Assembly (NCBI RefSeq): GCF_041820985.1
Contig: NZ_JBGUAU010000006.1
Span: 147,095 to 211,094, forward strand
Origin: Evansella sp041820985
GTDB lineage: Bacteria; Bacillota; Bacilli; Bacillales; Salisediminibacteriaceae
Direction of reading: 5' to 3'
DNA length: 64,000 nucleotides
Shown: positions 15,980-24,824 of the stretch, in pieces
How positions within the stretch are numbered: the stretch's first letter is position 1
Layout of the letters: each line of letters begins with the position of its first letter
The notes under the pieces: generated by a model
Seen by the model: only the letters and a program-made list of their open reading frames with translations
The model's database searches: none
Told to the model about the DNA's origin: nothing
Made by a program: the position numbers and the translations under genes

Positions 15980-17143
15980 TCACTCCCTTATTCCAATCCC
16001 CTCGGTTACTAAACCAGGTAGTTCCACAGAACTAGATACGTCAACTTCATAGGTTAAAGTTGGTAATAATTCTCTCCAATTACTTTTCCATATATTCCAT
16101 TTTTTTCTTTCCTTTCTATGCATGAACCGACCTAATCCAAACGAATCTATTCCCTCTGATAATGTTGTATCTAAAATATCTTCTACTTCTTGTTTTACAG
16201 TCTCGGCTACCTTTTCATTTATTTCCTGAAACACAGATTGTTCTTTCAGATTTAAATCTGTTTCATTTTCTAAAATAACACCACCTATATTCACCTTAAA
16301 GTAGAAAACAGGTAGATCATTTTTCAAAGTATATGAAATATCACATACATCTTTGATGATTTGAATGGATATGTGTTCTCCCTCCTTCATTTCAAACGTA
16401 AACGTTTTTCCGTTCTTCTTTTCGAATATCCAATCCACACCAGATGTTTGTTTTTCATTCGTTTTGATGATCATTTTATCATCTTTAAAAATAGCAAGTT
16501 TGCTCATCTCAATTTGCTTTGAAACAAGTTCTGAGTCTGGGCTTTCGTTTTCTATAAGTGTTATAACAGGAAGGATAGGGTCATTTCCATCTTGTTGATA
16601 ATCAGTTAAAAACTCTCGAAGCATTGTATCAAAAGCATTTTTACCAATTTCCCTGATCGATTCTGCTGATATACTTTCTAATTGAGGATTGGTGGCAATC
16701 ACATTTAACGCATCGCCTTCTGACACAAAAACTTGTGTTGTTAATCTAGATTCTCTCGTACGAGTAAGTACATCTAATGTCTCTCCTAAACCACTTCGTG
16801 CTAGATCTTCACTAAACACCGCAACCCGTCGATGTCCAACAGCAATTCTTCTTGACATATGCTTTTGAATATTCTCTATAGCTTCCCGAATATTTCTTCC
16901 TTTTGCAGCATCTACATAATAGGATGCTCCACCTGATGTACCTCCTCCACCACCTGAACTACCTGCTCCGCCCATTTCTCCAGGTAACGGGAGTACTATC
17001 CCAGCTTTATATGTTTTATCATCTACTTTGTCATAACTTGTTCCCATAACAATGGCAACGTCGTTTATTTCTAATCGATCCCAACATCCTATGAGTGGTA
17101 TTATTAGTAAGATTGTAAGACATATTATTAGCAGTTTCTTCAT
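15980..17143 (-). CDS. Spore germinant receptor C subunit (GerAC-type lipoprotein)
   Basis: This 387-aa lipoprotein has a signal ending LIGCWDRLEINDVAIVMG, the hallmark GerAC start with Cys at about residue 20. The SAESIREIGKNAFD, LTDYQQDGNDPILPV and C-terminal LPTLTYEVDVSS regions fit domains 1-3 of the family. A Gly/Ser run in about residues 57-72 (GGAGSSGGGGGTSGG) interrupts domain 1 in a loop where family members are usually short. AGGTG precedes the ATG. It lies 7 bases before the D subunit and 21 bases after the A subunit. Confidence 0.93.
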   Translation of the reverse strand: MKKLLIICLTILLIIPLIGCWDRLEINDVAIVMGTSYDKVDDKTYKAGIVLPLPGEMGGAGSSGGGGGTSGGASYYVDAAKGRNIREAIENIQKHMSRRIAVGHRRVAVFSEDLARSGLGETLDVLTRTRESRLTTQVFVSEGDALNVIATNPQLESISAESIREIGKNAFDTMLREFLTDYQQDGNDPILPVITLIENESPDSELVSKQIEMSKLAIFKDDKMIIKTNEKQTSGVDWIFEKKNGKTFTFEMKEGEHISIQIIKDVCDISYTLKNDLPVFYFKVNIGGVILENETDLNLKEQSVFQEINEKVAETVKQEVEDILDTTLSEGIDSFGLGRFMHRKERKKWNIWKSNWRELLPTLTYEVDVSSSVELPGLVTEGIGIRE

Positions 17144-17164
17144 GGAATCACACCTGAGTAGTTG

Positions 17165-18712
17165 TTATTTGTTTTGATCTGGTGAAGGGTATAAATTGTT
17201 TTTTTGTCTTTTTACATTGCTTTTTACAAATTCACTTGGACGACGATTATACATCCAAAGAGGTAACCTCATAAATACATCTCTCAATTCCGATAATTTT
17301 AATGGGGCTAATGGTGCAAAGTATGGTGTTCCAAATGAACGTAATTGACATAAATGTGCAGTAATTACCATTGTTCCAATTACAATTCCAAACAGACCAA
17401 ATACGGAAGCAAGAACCATTAGTGGAAAACGTACGAGACGAACAGAAATAGCAAGACTGAATTTCGGAATCGTAAACGATGCAATTCCTGTTAATGACAC
17501 GATAATAACCATAGGTGCAGAAACAATCCCCGCTTCCACAGCAGCAGAACCTATCACTAGTGCACCAAGAATACTCACTGCTTGTCCGATTGTTTTCGGT
17601 AATCGAACTCCAGCTTCTCGTAATGCTTCAAATGAAATTTCCATAATAAATGCTTCTACAACGGCAGGGAATGGGATTGCTTCCCGACTAGCTGCAATAC
17701 TTAAAAGTAAATTTGTTGGAATCATTTCCTGATGATATGTTGTTACAGCAATATATAGAGCAGGTAACAATAATGCGATCCCTAAAAAAATGAGGCGAAT
17801 ACTTCGTAAAAAGATAGCAACATGGAAACGATCATAATAATCTTCACTTGCTTGAAATTGTTGCCAAAACGTTGCTGGCAATAGTATCACAAACGGAGTA
17901 CCATCTACTACAATGCCAATTCTTCCTTCCAATAAGTTTGCAGCAACAGTATCTGGTCTTTCTGTAATTTGAACTTGTGGAAACACACTCCAAGGATCAT
18001 CTTCAATTAATTCTTCAATGTAGCCCGATTCAAGAATACCGTCTATTTTTATACGATCAAGTCGATTATTTATTTCCTGTACTATTTTTTCATCAGCAAT
18101 TCCATCTAAATACATTACCGCTACACCAGTTTGTGTCTTATCACCAATTATTTTTGAAACCATTTTCAAATCAGTAGTACGTATTTTTCGTCTGATTAAA
18201 GATGTATTTACTCTAAGGCTTTCCACAAACCCCTCTCTAGGTCCACGGATCGCAGTTTCTGATTCAGGTTCTGTGATTCCTCTAGTTTGAAATTCTTTTG
18301 CATCAAAAATAAGTAGTTTTTCTTTACCATCTATGACAAGTACGGTATTTCCTTCTAAAACAGCTGTAACAGCTTTGTCTAACGTATTTTCTTCAACCGT
18401 CTGAGATATGGACAATGTTTTTTCTTCAATATCATGGATCGTCGACACATTTTCTTCTTGCTTAATAAGATCCAATATCACATGTTGTTGAATATCAGTT
18501 GTATTAACTAAACCGTCTATAAAAATTAGACAAGCTCTTTTCCCGTCCATTTGAATATTTCGATATAATACATCAGAGCAGTCAGAAAATGCATTTTTAA
18601 AAAACGATAAATTGTCTCCTATTTTGCGATATACTAAAGTCACTCGTTCTATTTTTCCCATATAACAAAAACTCCAATATGTAGCAATATTTTTCTTATT
18701 TTGACCATTCAT
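17165..18712 (-). CDS. Spore germinant receptor A subunit (GerAA-type)
   Basis: The protein is 515 aa. A soluble N-terminal half (about 1-290) includes VIDGKEKLLIFDAK, GPREGFVESLRVNTSLIRRKI and MYLDGIAD. Five or so transmembrane helices follow, with the strongly conserved TTYHQEMIPTNLLLSIAASR, PFPAVVEAFIMEISFEALREAG and VGAIV-type repeats. It is the first gene of the receptor operon. It starts 71 bases after the ilvA stop, behind the ilvA terminator. I could not see a clear sigma-G promoter in that interval. Length and motifs are normal for the family. Confidence 0.95.
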   Translation of the reverse strand: MNGQNKKNIATYWSFCYMGKIERVTLVYRKIGDNLSFFKNAFSDCSDVLYRNIQMDGKRACLIFIDGLVNTTDIQQHVILDLIKQEENVSTIHDIEEKTLSISQTVEENTLDKAVTAVLEGNTVLVIDGKEKLLIFDAKEFQTRGITEPESETAIRGPREGFVESLRVNTSLIRRKIRTTDLKMVSKIIGDKTQTGVAVMYLDGIADEKIVQEINNRLDRIKIDGILESGYIEELIEDDPWSVFPQVQITERPDTVAANLLEGRIGIVVDGTPFVILLPATFWQQFQASEDYYDRFHVAIFLRSIRLIFLGIALLLPALYIAVTTYHQEMIPTNLLLSIAASREAIPFPAVVEAFIMEISFEALREAGVRLPKTIGQAVSILGALVIGSAAVEAGIVSAPMVIIVSLTGIASFTIPKFSLAISVRLVRFPLMVLASVFGLFGIVIGTMVITAHLCQLRSFGTPYFAPLAPLKLSELRDVFMRLPLWMYNRRPSEFVKSNVKRQKNNLYPSPDQNK

Positions 18713-18732
18713 GGCTGTTTTATCCTAAAGAC

Positions 18733-18777
18733 AAAAAAAGAGTACCAAAAAGTTTTTTCATAACCTTCTGATACTCC
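18733..18777 (-). terminator. Terminator of ilvA
   Basis: On the reverse strand GAGTATCAGAAG pairs, with two mismatches, to CTTTTTGGTACTC around a twelve-base loop and is followed by TTTTTTT. It sits immediately after ilvA and immediately before the germination operon. Confidence 0.8.
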
Positions 18778-18783
18778 TGCTCA

Positions 18784-20037
18784 TTAAATTAAGAAATTAA
18801 ATAAATCTTGATCTTTATTAATCTCAATAAACGTAAATCCTTTTTTGTTCATCCTTGCAATGAGTGGTTCATAGTCTTGTTTATATTTTAATTCTATACC
18901 TACAAGGACAGGACCTTTGTCTCGATTATTCTTTTTCGTATATTCAAAACGTGTAATATCATCTTTCTCTCCAAGTACATCACTCATGAATTCCCGTAAC
19001 GCTCCAGCTCTTTGAGGGAAATTTACAATAAAATAATGTTTGTATCCTTCATAAATTAGCGAACGTTCTTTCATTTCTTGCATACGATCTATATCATTAT
19101 TGCCACCACTTATGATACAAACAATATTTTTACCTTTTATTTCATCTTTATAAAAGTCTAATGCTGCTACAGACAAAGCTCCTGCAGGCTCAGCAACTAT
19201 GGCATTCTCATTGTACAACCCGAGAAGTGTTGTACAAACTTTACCTTCTGGTATAAGCACTACATCATCTATTACTTCCTTGGCTATTTCAAATGTTATT
19301 TTACCAACTTGTTTTACTGCCGCACCATCAACAAACTTATCAATTGTACTTAACGTTACTACTTTATTTTGATCTAAAGACTCTTTCATTGCGGGGGCAC
19401 CACTAGGCTCCACACCAATAATTTTTGTTGTTGGACTAATATTCTTAATGTAAGATCCAACACCGGAAATTAACCCACCTCCGCCTATCCCCATAAAAAT
19501 ATGCGAGACAGGTTCATCAATACTCTCTAACACTTCCATACCAATTGTGCCTTGCCCTGCAATTGTTAGATAATCATCAAACGGATGGATAAAAGCCATA
19601 TTATTCTTTTCACAAAACTCCATTGCCTCGTAATATGAGTCATCAAACGTATCTCCGGTTAGAAAAACTTCTATAAAAGGTCCTCCAAAAAATTCAACTC
19701 GAGATACCTTTTGACGTGGAGTGGTTGTGGGCATAAATATTCTTCCCTTTACTCCTAAAGCTTTACATGAGTAAGCTACACCTTGTGCATGATTTCCAGC
19801 ACTAGCACAAACTACTCCATGTTGTAACTCTTCGTTTGATAAACTTTGCATTAAATTGTACGCACCTCTTATTTTAAAGGAACGAACTACTTGCAAATCC
19901 TCACGCTTTAAAAAAACATTACATTGGTAACGCTCTGACAAAATCTCATCCTTTTGCAGAGGGGTATTGACTACGATATCTTTTAATACTTGATGAGCTA
20001 TTATAATATCTTTAATAGAAATCTTATTTTCAGTCAT
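18784..20037 (-). CDS. ilvA: Threonine dehydratase, biosynthetic type
   Basis: This 417-aa PLP enzyme deaminates threonine to 2-oxobutanoate for isoleucine synthesis. The PLP lysine is in VRSFKIRGAYNL, the phosphate-binding loop is GGGGLISGVGS, and EPAGALSVAAL follows. The end, HYFIVNFPQRAGALREFMSDVLG, is the single ACT-like regulatory domain seen in Bacillus IlvA (about 420 aa), so isoleucine feedback is likely. ATG 20037 is favoured because AAAGG lies seven bases upstream, though ATG 20043 is also in frame. No T-box leader was recognised upstream, and the rest of the ilv pathway is not in the window. Confidence 0.95.
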   Translation of the reverse strand: MTENKISIKDIIIAHQVLKDIVVNTPLQKDEILSERYQCNVFLKREDLQVVRSFKIRGAYNLMQSLSNEELQHGVVCASAGNHAQGVAYSCKALGVKGRIFMPTTTPRQKVSRVEFFGGPFIEVFLTGDTFDDSYYEAMEFCEKNNMAFIHPFDDYLTIAGQGTIGMEVLESIDEPVSHIFMGIGGGGLISGVGSYIKNISPTTKIIGVEPSGAPAMKESLDQNKVVTLSTIDKFVDGAAVKQVGKITFEIAKEVIDDVVLIPEGKVCTTLLGLYNENAIVAEPAGALSVAALDFYKDEIKGKNIVCIISGGNNDIDRMQEMKERSLIYEGYKHYFIVNFPQRAGALREFMSDVLGEKDDITRFEYTKKNNRDKGPVLVGIELKYKQDYEPLIARMNKKGFTFIEINKDQDLFNFLI

Positions 20038-20370
20038 ATTCATACCTTTTAAAATCCTTCCTAACTTTGACCTGCTAAATGAATAGATAAAAATATACTA
20101 ACATAAACATACATATTTAAAAACACGAAATTTTATTAATATTTTATTTTTTTATCTAATTCAAATGCATGGTTTGCTTTATTTAGTTTATTTTTACTTA
20201 ACATTGCTCTTTTTTTAAGGAGCAGTCAAGTTACTTGCAACCTCTCCCAGATAAGAGAAAACACTAATTGAGGAATGGTACAATCAATAGACGTATGGTC
20301 CATGTTCTCCCACCAAGTTACAAAATCAAAATAAAAAGGATATATCAATTAAGGACTAACCTTTTGACAT

Positions 20371-20410
20371 ACCCTTCTCTTACCTTCTCTTACCTTGTCT
20401 TACCTGTTCT
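20371..20410. repeat. Four imperfect 10-base tandem units overlapping the end of add
   Basis: Units of the form TACCTTCTCT repeat four times with single changes (ACCCTTCTCT, TACCTTCTCT, TACCTTGTCT, TACCTGTTCT) and end on the add stop codon at 20409. The rest of the 20044-20408 gap is AT-rich DNA that must carry the ilvA promoter. No terminator for add was seen. Confidence 0.7.
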
Positions 20411-21449
20411 AATAAAGACCAACTTTTAGAAATTCTTCCCTATATTTATCTGTTAACATTTTTTTCTCCCCTTCAGGTAGAAAAGATGCCTGTAAGCCAT
20501 TTAGTATAAAGTTACTTATGTCTTTCAACGTAAATTTATATTTTTCCATTATTATCTTATATTCTTTCACAAGATTCGTATTAGAAACCGTTAAATTATC
20601 CGTATTAATTGTTATATTGATCCCTTTTTCATAATATTCTTTTAGGGGATAATCCGACCAACTTTTTGAAGCCTTCGTTTGAATGTTACTAATGGGGCAC
20701 ATTTCTAACGGGATTTTTTGATCACGGATAAAGTCATAAATTTTTTGATTTTCACGAAGTCTTACTCCATGTCCAATTCGATTGGCACATAGTTTTGTAA
20801 CAGCATCGTATATATTCTCGGGCCCACCTGCTTCTCCAGCGTGAATTGTAACTGGAATACCTTTTTTATTCGCATATTGAAAAACTTCAAGATGTAGATA
20901 TGCAGGATATTCCGCTTCGTCTCCTGCTAAGTCCACTGCCACAAGCCCTTTATGAAGAAAATGGGATGCTACTTCAATAACCTCCATATTTTGTTTTATA
21001 GAATGATGCCTCATACAACATGCAATTACACGTGCTTTCACATCGAAAGTCTCGTTACCTCTTTTTAACCCTCGAATAACAGCTTGAAGTACTTCGTCAA
21101 TCCGTAAGCCTTTCTCTCTATGTTGTTGTGGGGCAAAACGGACTTCTATATACTTACAATTTTGAGCACTAGCTTGCTCAACGATTTCAAAAGCAACTCG
21201 TTCTAAGGCTCTTTCTGAGTGAAGAAGCTTGGAAACAAGTTCAAACTTACTTAAATATTCTCGTAAGCTAATACACGACCCATGGATTCCTAAAAGATTA
21301 CGAAGATCGGTTATATTGTTTGAAGGTAAGGAAACATCTTCTTCAATACTAAGATCAAGAACAGTTTCCGGTTTAATACTACCATCTAAATGAACATGTA
21401 AATCCACTTTCGGCAATCTCTCTAGAATAGAAATTGAATCTCCCAACAT
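20409..21449 (-). CDS. add: Adenosine deaminase
   Basis: This 346-aa TIM-barrel metal hydrolase converts adenosine to inosine in purine salvage. The zinc site is PKVDLHVHLDGS near the start; the rest is VTIHAGEAGGPENI (His, catalytic Glu further on), RIGHGVRL and ITINTDNLTVSNT (zinc Asp and its neighbour). The frame is open to 21557, but ATG 21449 has AAAGGGGTG upstream and starts the conserved region. The 36 codons before it are a translated piece of the dispersed repeat at 21471-21580. Confidence 0.96.
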   Translation of the reverse strand: MLGDSISILERLPKVDLHVHLDGSIKPETVLDLSIEEDVSLPSNNITDLRNLLGIHGSCISLREYLSKFELVSKLLHSERALERVAFEIVEQASAQNCKYIEVRFAPQQHREKGLRIDEVLQAVIRGLKRGNETFDVKARVIACCMRHHSIKQNMEVIEVASHFLHKGLVAVDLAGDEAEYPAYLHLEVFQYANKKGIPVTIHAGEAGGPENIYDAVTKLCANRIGHGVRLRENQKIYDFIRDQKIPLEMCPISNIQTKASKSWSDYPLKEYYEKGINITINTDNLTVSNTNLVKEYKIIMEKYKFTLKDISNFILNGLQASFLPEGEKKMLTDKYREEFLKVGLY

Positions 21450-21470
21450 AAACACCCCTTTCAATATAAA

Positions 21471-21580
21471 CGGCAACTCCCTACAGAAACAAAGATTGAC
21501 GAAGCGAATGGTATACAAACCAACAATATTAGGAATATTAGATAAGTTAACCACCAATTGAGATTACGTATTTTAAGGTA
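21471..21580 (-). repeat. MITE-like repeat, head-only copy in the add leader (copy A)
   Basis: On the reverse strand it reads the family head: AAAATACGT, AATTGGTGGTTAACTTATCT, AATATTGTTGGTTTGTAT and CCATTCGCTTC. The first bases of the GC-rich core follow (GTAGGGAGTTGCCG for the consensus GTGGGGAGCTGCCG), and then it stops 21 bases before the add start codon. Core and tail are missing. Confidence 0.85.
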
Positions 21581-21670
21581 AGATAATAATAAATAAGAAA
21601 TTATAAATTTTTTCTATATTACTATCAAATGAACTATTTATCAACTTTATTGTTAGTTTTTTTAGCAAAC

Positions 21671-21708
21671 AAAAAAACAGAGCTTACATTAGCATTCTCT
21701 GTTTTTTT
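21671..21708 (-). terminator. Terminator of the radical SAM gene
   Basis: AAAAAAACAGAG pairs perfectly with CTCTGTTTTTTT around a 14-base loop, 14 bases beyond the reverse-strand stop at 21722. Confidence 0.88.
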
Positions 21709-21721
21709 ACATATCACTAAA

Positions 21722-22852
21722 TTATGAAGTTGCACTACTCTTTTTCCTTAACTCTTTCGGAATATAAATACAGAATGGCTCACTTTCCATATAATCCCCA
21801 GTCATAGCAAACGCTCTTGATCTAGAACCACCACACACCTCATTATATTCACACACACCACATTTCCCCTTATAACTACTTGGGTTTCGTAAAGATTGAA
21901 AAATGGGAGAATCCCTATAGATGTCAGGTAAAGGAGTTTCCTTTACGTTACCAGTTTTAATAGGAAGTAAACCACTAGGATAAACATCACCAATATGAGA
22001 AATAAAGACAAAACCATTACCATCATTTACGCCTTTTGGAGCACGTCCGAGACCACCTATTTTCCCTGTAGAACCATTTTTTAATGCATCTCTATATTGA
22101 ATGTTACTCCCTTTGCTTTCTGCCTGCTTCTCTCGCATCTTATTTTGGATCACTACTCTACGATAATGTTGTGCTCCAGTTGTTTTTATATCAAAGGAGA
22201 CTCGCTTAGATAAATCGTAAAGCCACTGAAATACTTTTTCATGCTCGAGTGCAGTAATCATATCCTTTTCTTGCCCACGCCCCGTTGGAACAAGGAAAAA
22301 CACGCTCCACAATACACAGTTTAGCTTTTCCACTAATTCTGCCATCTCGTCTAAGTGCTCGTAGTTATATCTTGATATGACAGTATTAATTTGAATTGGC
22401 ATCTCTAGTTCATGCAAGTAGTTGATCGCATTCATGGTAAGGTCAAAAGATCCACTAGTTCCACGGAAATGATCGTGGATCTCTGCATTTGGCCCATCAA
22501 TACTAAATGCCCAGCGACTTAGCCCAATATCTTTTGCTTTTTTCATTGCTTCCCTTGTGACATTCGGAGTAGCTGATGGGGTCATAGATACGCGGATTCC
22601 TTTTTTGATTGCATATGATGCAATATCAAAAACGTCCTCACGCATGAGAGGGTCTCCACCAGTAAAAACTAGCATTGGATTATTCATAGAATGAATATCA
22701 TCAATTAACTTTTTTCCCTGATCAAATGTTAATTCAGAGGGATCACGTCGATATTGTGCTTCAGCACGACAATGTAAACATTTTAACTCACAAGCTCTAG
22801 TTAATTCCCATATTACTATAAAAGGATTCTCATCGTAATTTTGCGGAAACAT
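21722..22852 (-). CDS. Radical SAM/SPASM enzyme (BA_1875/TIGR04053-like)
   Basis: The protein is 376 aa. The radical SAM cluster motif is CELKCLHC (CxxxCxxC) near residue 17, in the context IWELTRACELKCLHCRAEAQ, with the GGDP SAM-binding motif after it. The C-terminal SPASM-type cluster is CGVCEYNEVCGGSRSRAFA plus a later EPFC. This layout fits the Bacillus BA_1875-type group related to the heme-modifying and peptide-modifying SPASM enzymes. The substrate is unknown. No precursor-peptide gene was found beside it. AGGAG precedes the ATG. Confidence 0.87.
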   Translation of the reverse strand: MFPQNYDENPFIVIWELTRACELKCLHCRAEAQYRRDPSELTFDQGKKLIDDIHSMNNPMLVFTGGDPLMREDVFDIASYAIKKGIRVSMTPSATPNVTREAMKKAKDIGLSRWAFSIDGPNAEIHDHFRGTSGSFDLTMNAINYLHELEMPIQINTVISRYNYEHLDEMAELVEKLNCVLWSVFFLVPTGRGQEKDMITALEHEKVFQWLYDLSKRVSFDIKTTGAQHYRRVVIQNKMREKQAESKGSNIQYRDALKNGSTGKIGGLGRAPKGVNDGNGFVFISHIGDVYPSGLLPIKTGNVKETPLPDIYRDSPIFQSLRNPSSYKGKCGVCEYNEVCGGSRSRAFAMTGDYMESEPFCIYIPKELRKKSSATS

Positions 22853-22973
22853 ATACTACCACTCCTAGATAACAATATTAGTATAGGTTCAGCATATCCA
22901 AAATACGAACATATTGTAGTGAGGAAAATCACAAACAGTGAATAGTACTGAATTGTTCACATTTTAAAAGTCA

Positions 22974-24824
22974 TCAACTAATTTCTTCATTACTAGAAAA
23001 TTGGCTGTAATATAACTCTGCATAGAAACCGTTTTTCTCAATCAGCTGTTCATGAGTACCTTTTTCCACAATATCTCCTTTATTCATTACCAAAATAAGA
23101 TCGGCATCACGAATGGTAGATAGACGATGTGCAATAACAAAGCTTGTTCGTCCATTCATTAGTTCTTTCATTGCTTTTTGAATATTCATTTCTGTACGTG
23201 TATCAACACTACTAGTAGCTTCGTCTAACAGTAATATTTTTGGATCTCTTAAAAGAGCTCTGGCGATAGTAATTAGCTGTCTCTGACCTTGAGAGATATT
23301 AGTAGCATCTTCGCTTAATACTGTGTCGTATCCTTTTGGTAACGTCCGAATAAAATCATCTGCATAGGCATTATGAGCAGCTTTAATAATTTCAGTTTCC
23401 GTAGCACCTTCACGTCCATATGCAATATTCTCGCGTATGGTTCCATTAAACAACCAAGTATCTTGTAAAACCATTGCAAACATACTTCGGACTTCTTCTC
23501 TCGAAAGGTCCTTTATGCTTTTATTATCAATTCGAATATCGCCTTTGTTCGTTTCGTAAAAACGTAGAAGTAAGTTAATAATAGTTGTTTTCCCTGCACC
23601 AGTTGGACCTACAATTGCTACCGTTTGACCGTGTTCTACTTCAATGTTCATATCATTAATTACTGGGGAATTTTCTTCATATCCAAAATGTACATGCTCA
23701 AATGAGACACGACCTCGTAAATTTGCTAGGTTCACGTCTGACACTTCTTCTCTCTTTTCTTCGTCCTCATCAAGAAGAGCAAACACTCTTTCTGCTGACG
23801 CTAATGCTGCTTGAATCATATTCGCAACACTTGCTACTTGTACCATTGGTTGAGATAACTGTTGTGAATACTGTATAAATGCTTGTACATCCCCGATTCG
23901 TATACTTCCATTTAAAACAAGAAGTCCACCAGCAATACTAACAAATACATATCCGATATTACTTATAAACGTCATTAACGGCATCATAATTCCTGAAATA
24001 AACTGAGCTTTCCAACCAGCTTTATATAAACGATCATTTATGGAATCAAATTCTTTGATTGCATCCTGTTCTTGGCCAAACGCTTTTACAACTTGATGGC
24101 CAGTAAACATCTCTTCAATATGACCATTAATACTTCCAAGCTCTTTTTGTTGACTCTTGAAATGCTTTTGAGAAAACTGAGCTACTGTTCTTACAACAAT
24201 AACACTCAATGGAATCGTTATACACACGACTAGCGTTAATAATGGACTAATAACAAGCATCATAATAATAATACCTATCACAGTAATCACAGAAGTAATT
24301 ACCTGAGTAAGTGCCTGCTGTAAGGATGTATTAATGTTATCTATATCATTCACTGCTCTACTTAACACATCACCATGTTTATGCTTGTCAAAATACTGTA
24401 TTGGCAATCTTGTTAATTTTTCATTCACTTCTTGGCGCATTTCAGCAATAGTTCGTTGAGAAACTCCTGCCATAATATACTGTTGTATAAAGGCAAAAAA
24501 TGTAGAGGCACAATACAATATGATTAAAACAATTAATAATTTCCCTATAAATGGAAAGTCCACTCCAGTTCCTTCCATAAAACTATCAAAAAGAGACGAA
24601 GTTGCATCACCAAGAAGTTTTGGACTAATGACATTAAACAGTGTAGAAAAGACTGCTGCAATGGCTACGATTATTAATGGCAGTCTTCTTGGTTTAAGAT
24701 AGCTTAATAATCGCTTTAACGTAACTTTAAAATTCTTTGGCTTTTCTACCTGAAACATAGGACCTTTCCCGGCTCCGGCTCCACTATTATTCGATATACG
24801 AGAGGATTTCTTTTTCGATGTCAT
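22974..24824 (-). CDS. ABC exporter half-transporter, canonical ATP site (YfiC-like)
   Basis: The protein is 616 aa. A Ser/Lys/Gly-rich cytoplasmic start precedes six transmembrane helices (about 50-330) and a nucleotide-binding domain. Walker A is GPTGAGKTT, the signature is ISQGQ rather than LSGGQ, Walker B is ILLLDEATSSVD with the catalytic Glu, and the switch is IAHR. It overlaps its partner at 24821 by four bases (ATGA). With the degenerate partner it should form a heterodimeric multidrug-type exporter like B. subtilis YfiB-YfiC. Cargo is not known. Confidence 0.92.
   Translation of the reverse strand: MTSKKKSSRISNNSGAGAGKGPMFQVEKPKNFKVTLKRLLSYLKPRRLPLIIVAIAAVFSTLFNVISPKLLGDATSSLFDSFMEGTGVDFPFIGKLLIVLIILYCASTFFAFIQQYIMAGVSQRTIAEMRQEVNEKLTRLPIQYFDKHKHGDVLSRAVNDIDNINTSLQQALTQVITSVITVIGIIIMMLVISPLLTLVVCITIPLSVIVVRTVAQFSQKHFKSQQKELGSINGHIEEMFTGHQVVKAFGQEQDAIKEFDSINDRLYKAGWKAQFISGIMMPLMTFISNIGYVFVSIAGGLLVLNGSIRIGDVQAFIQYSQQLSQPMVQVASVANMIQAALASAERVFALLDEDEEKREEVSDVNLANLRGRVSFEHVHFGYEENSPVINDMNIEVEHGQTVAIVGPTGAGKTTIINLLLRFYETNKGDIRIDNKSIKDLSREEVRSMFAMVLQDTWLFNGTIRENIAYGREGATETEIIKAAHNAYADDFIRTLPKGYDTVLSEDATNISQGQRQLITIARALLRDPKILLLDEATSSVDTRTEMNIQKAMKELMNGRTSFVIAHRLSTIRDADLILVMNKGDIVEKGTHEQLIEKNGFYAELYYSQFSSNEEIS

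Noticed and set aside
22853..22973. Fnr-like site TCAC-AAACA-GTGA upstream of the radical SAM gene
   Set aside because: The arms are four bases, with the wrong orientation and spacing for TGTGA-N6-TCACA. Chance is likely in AT-rich DNA.
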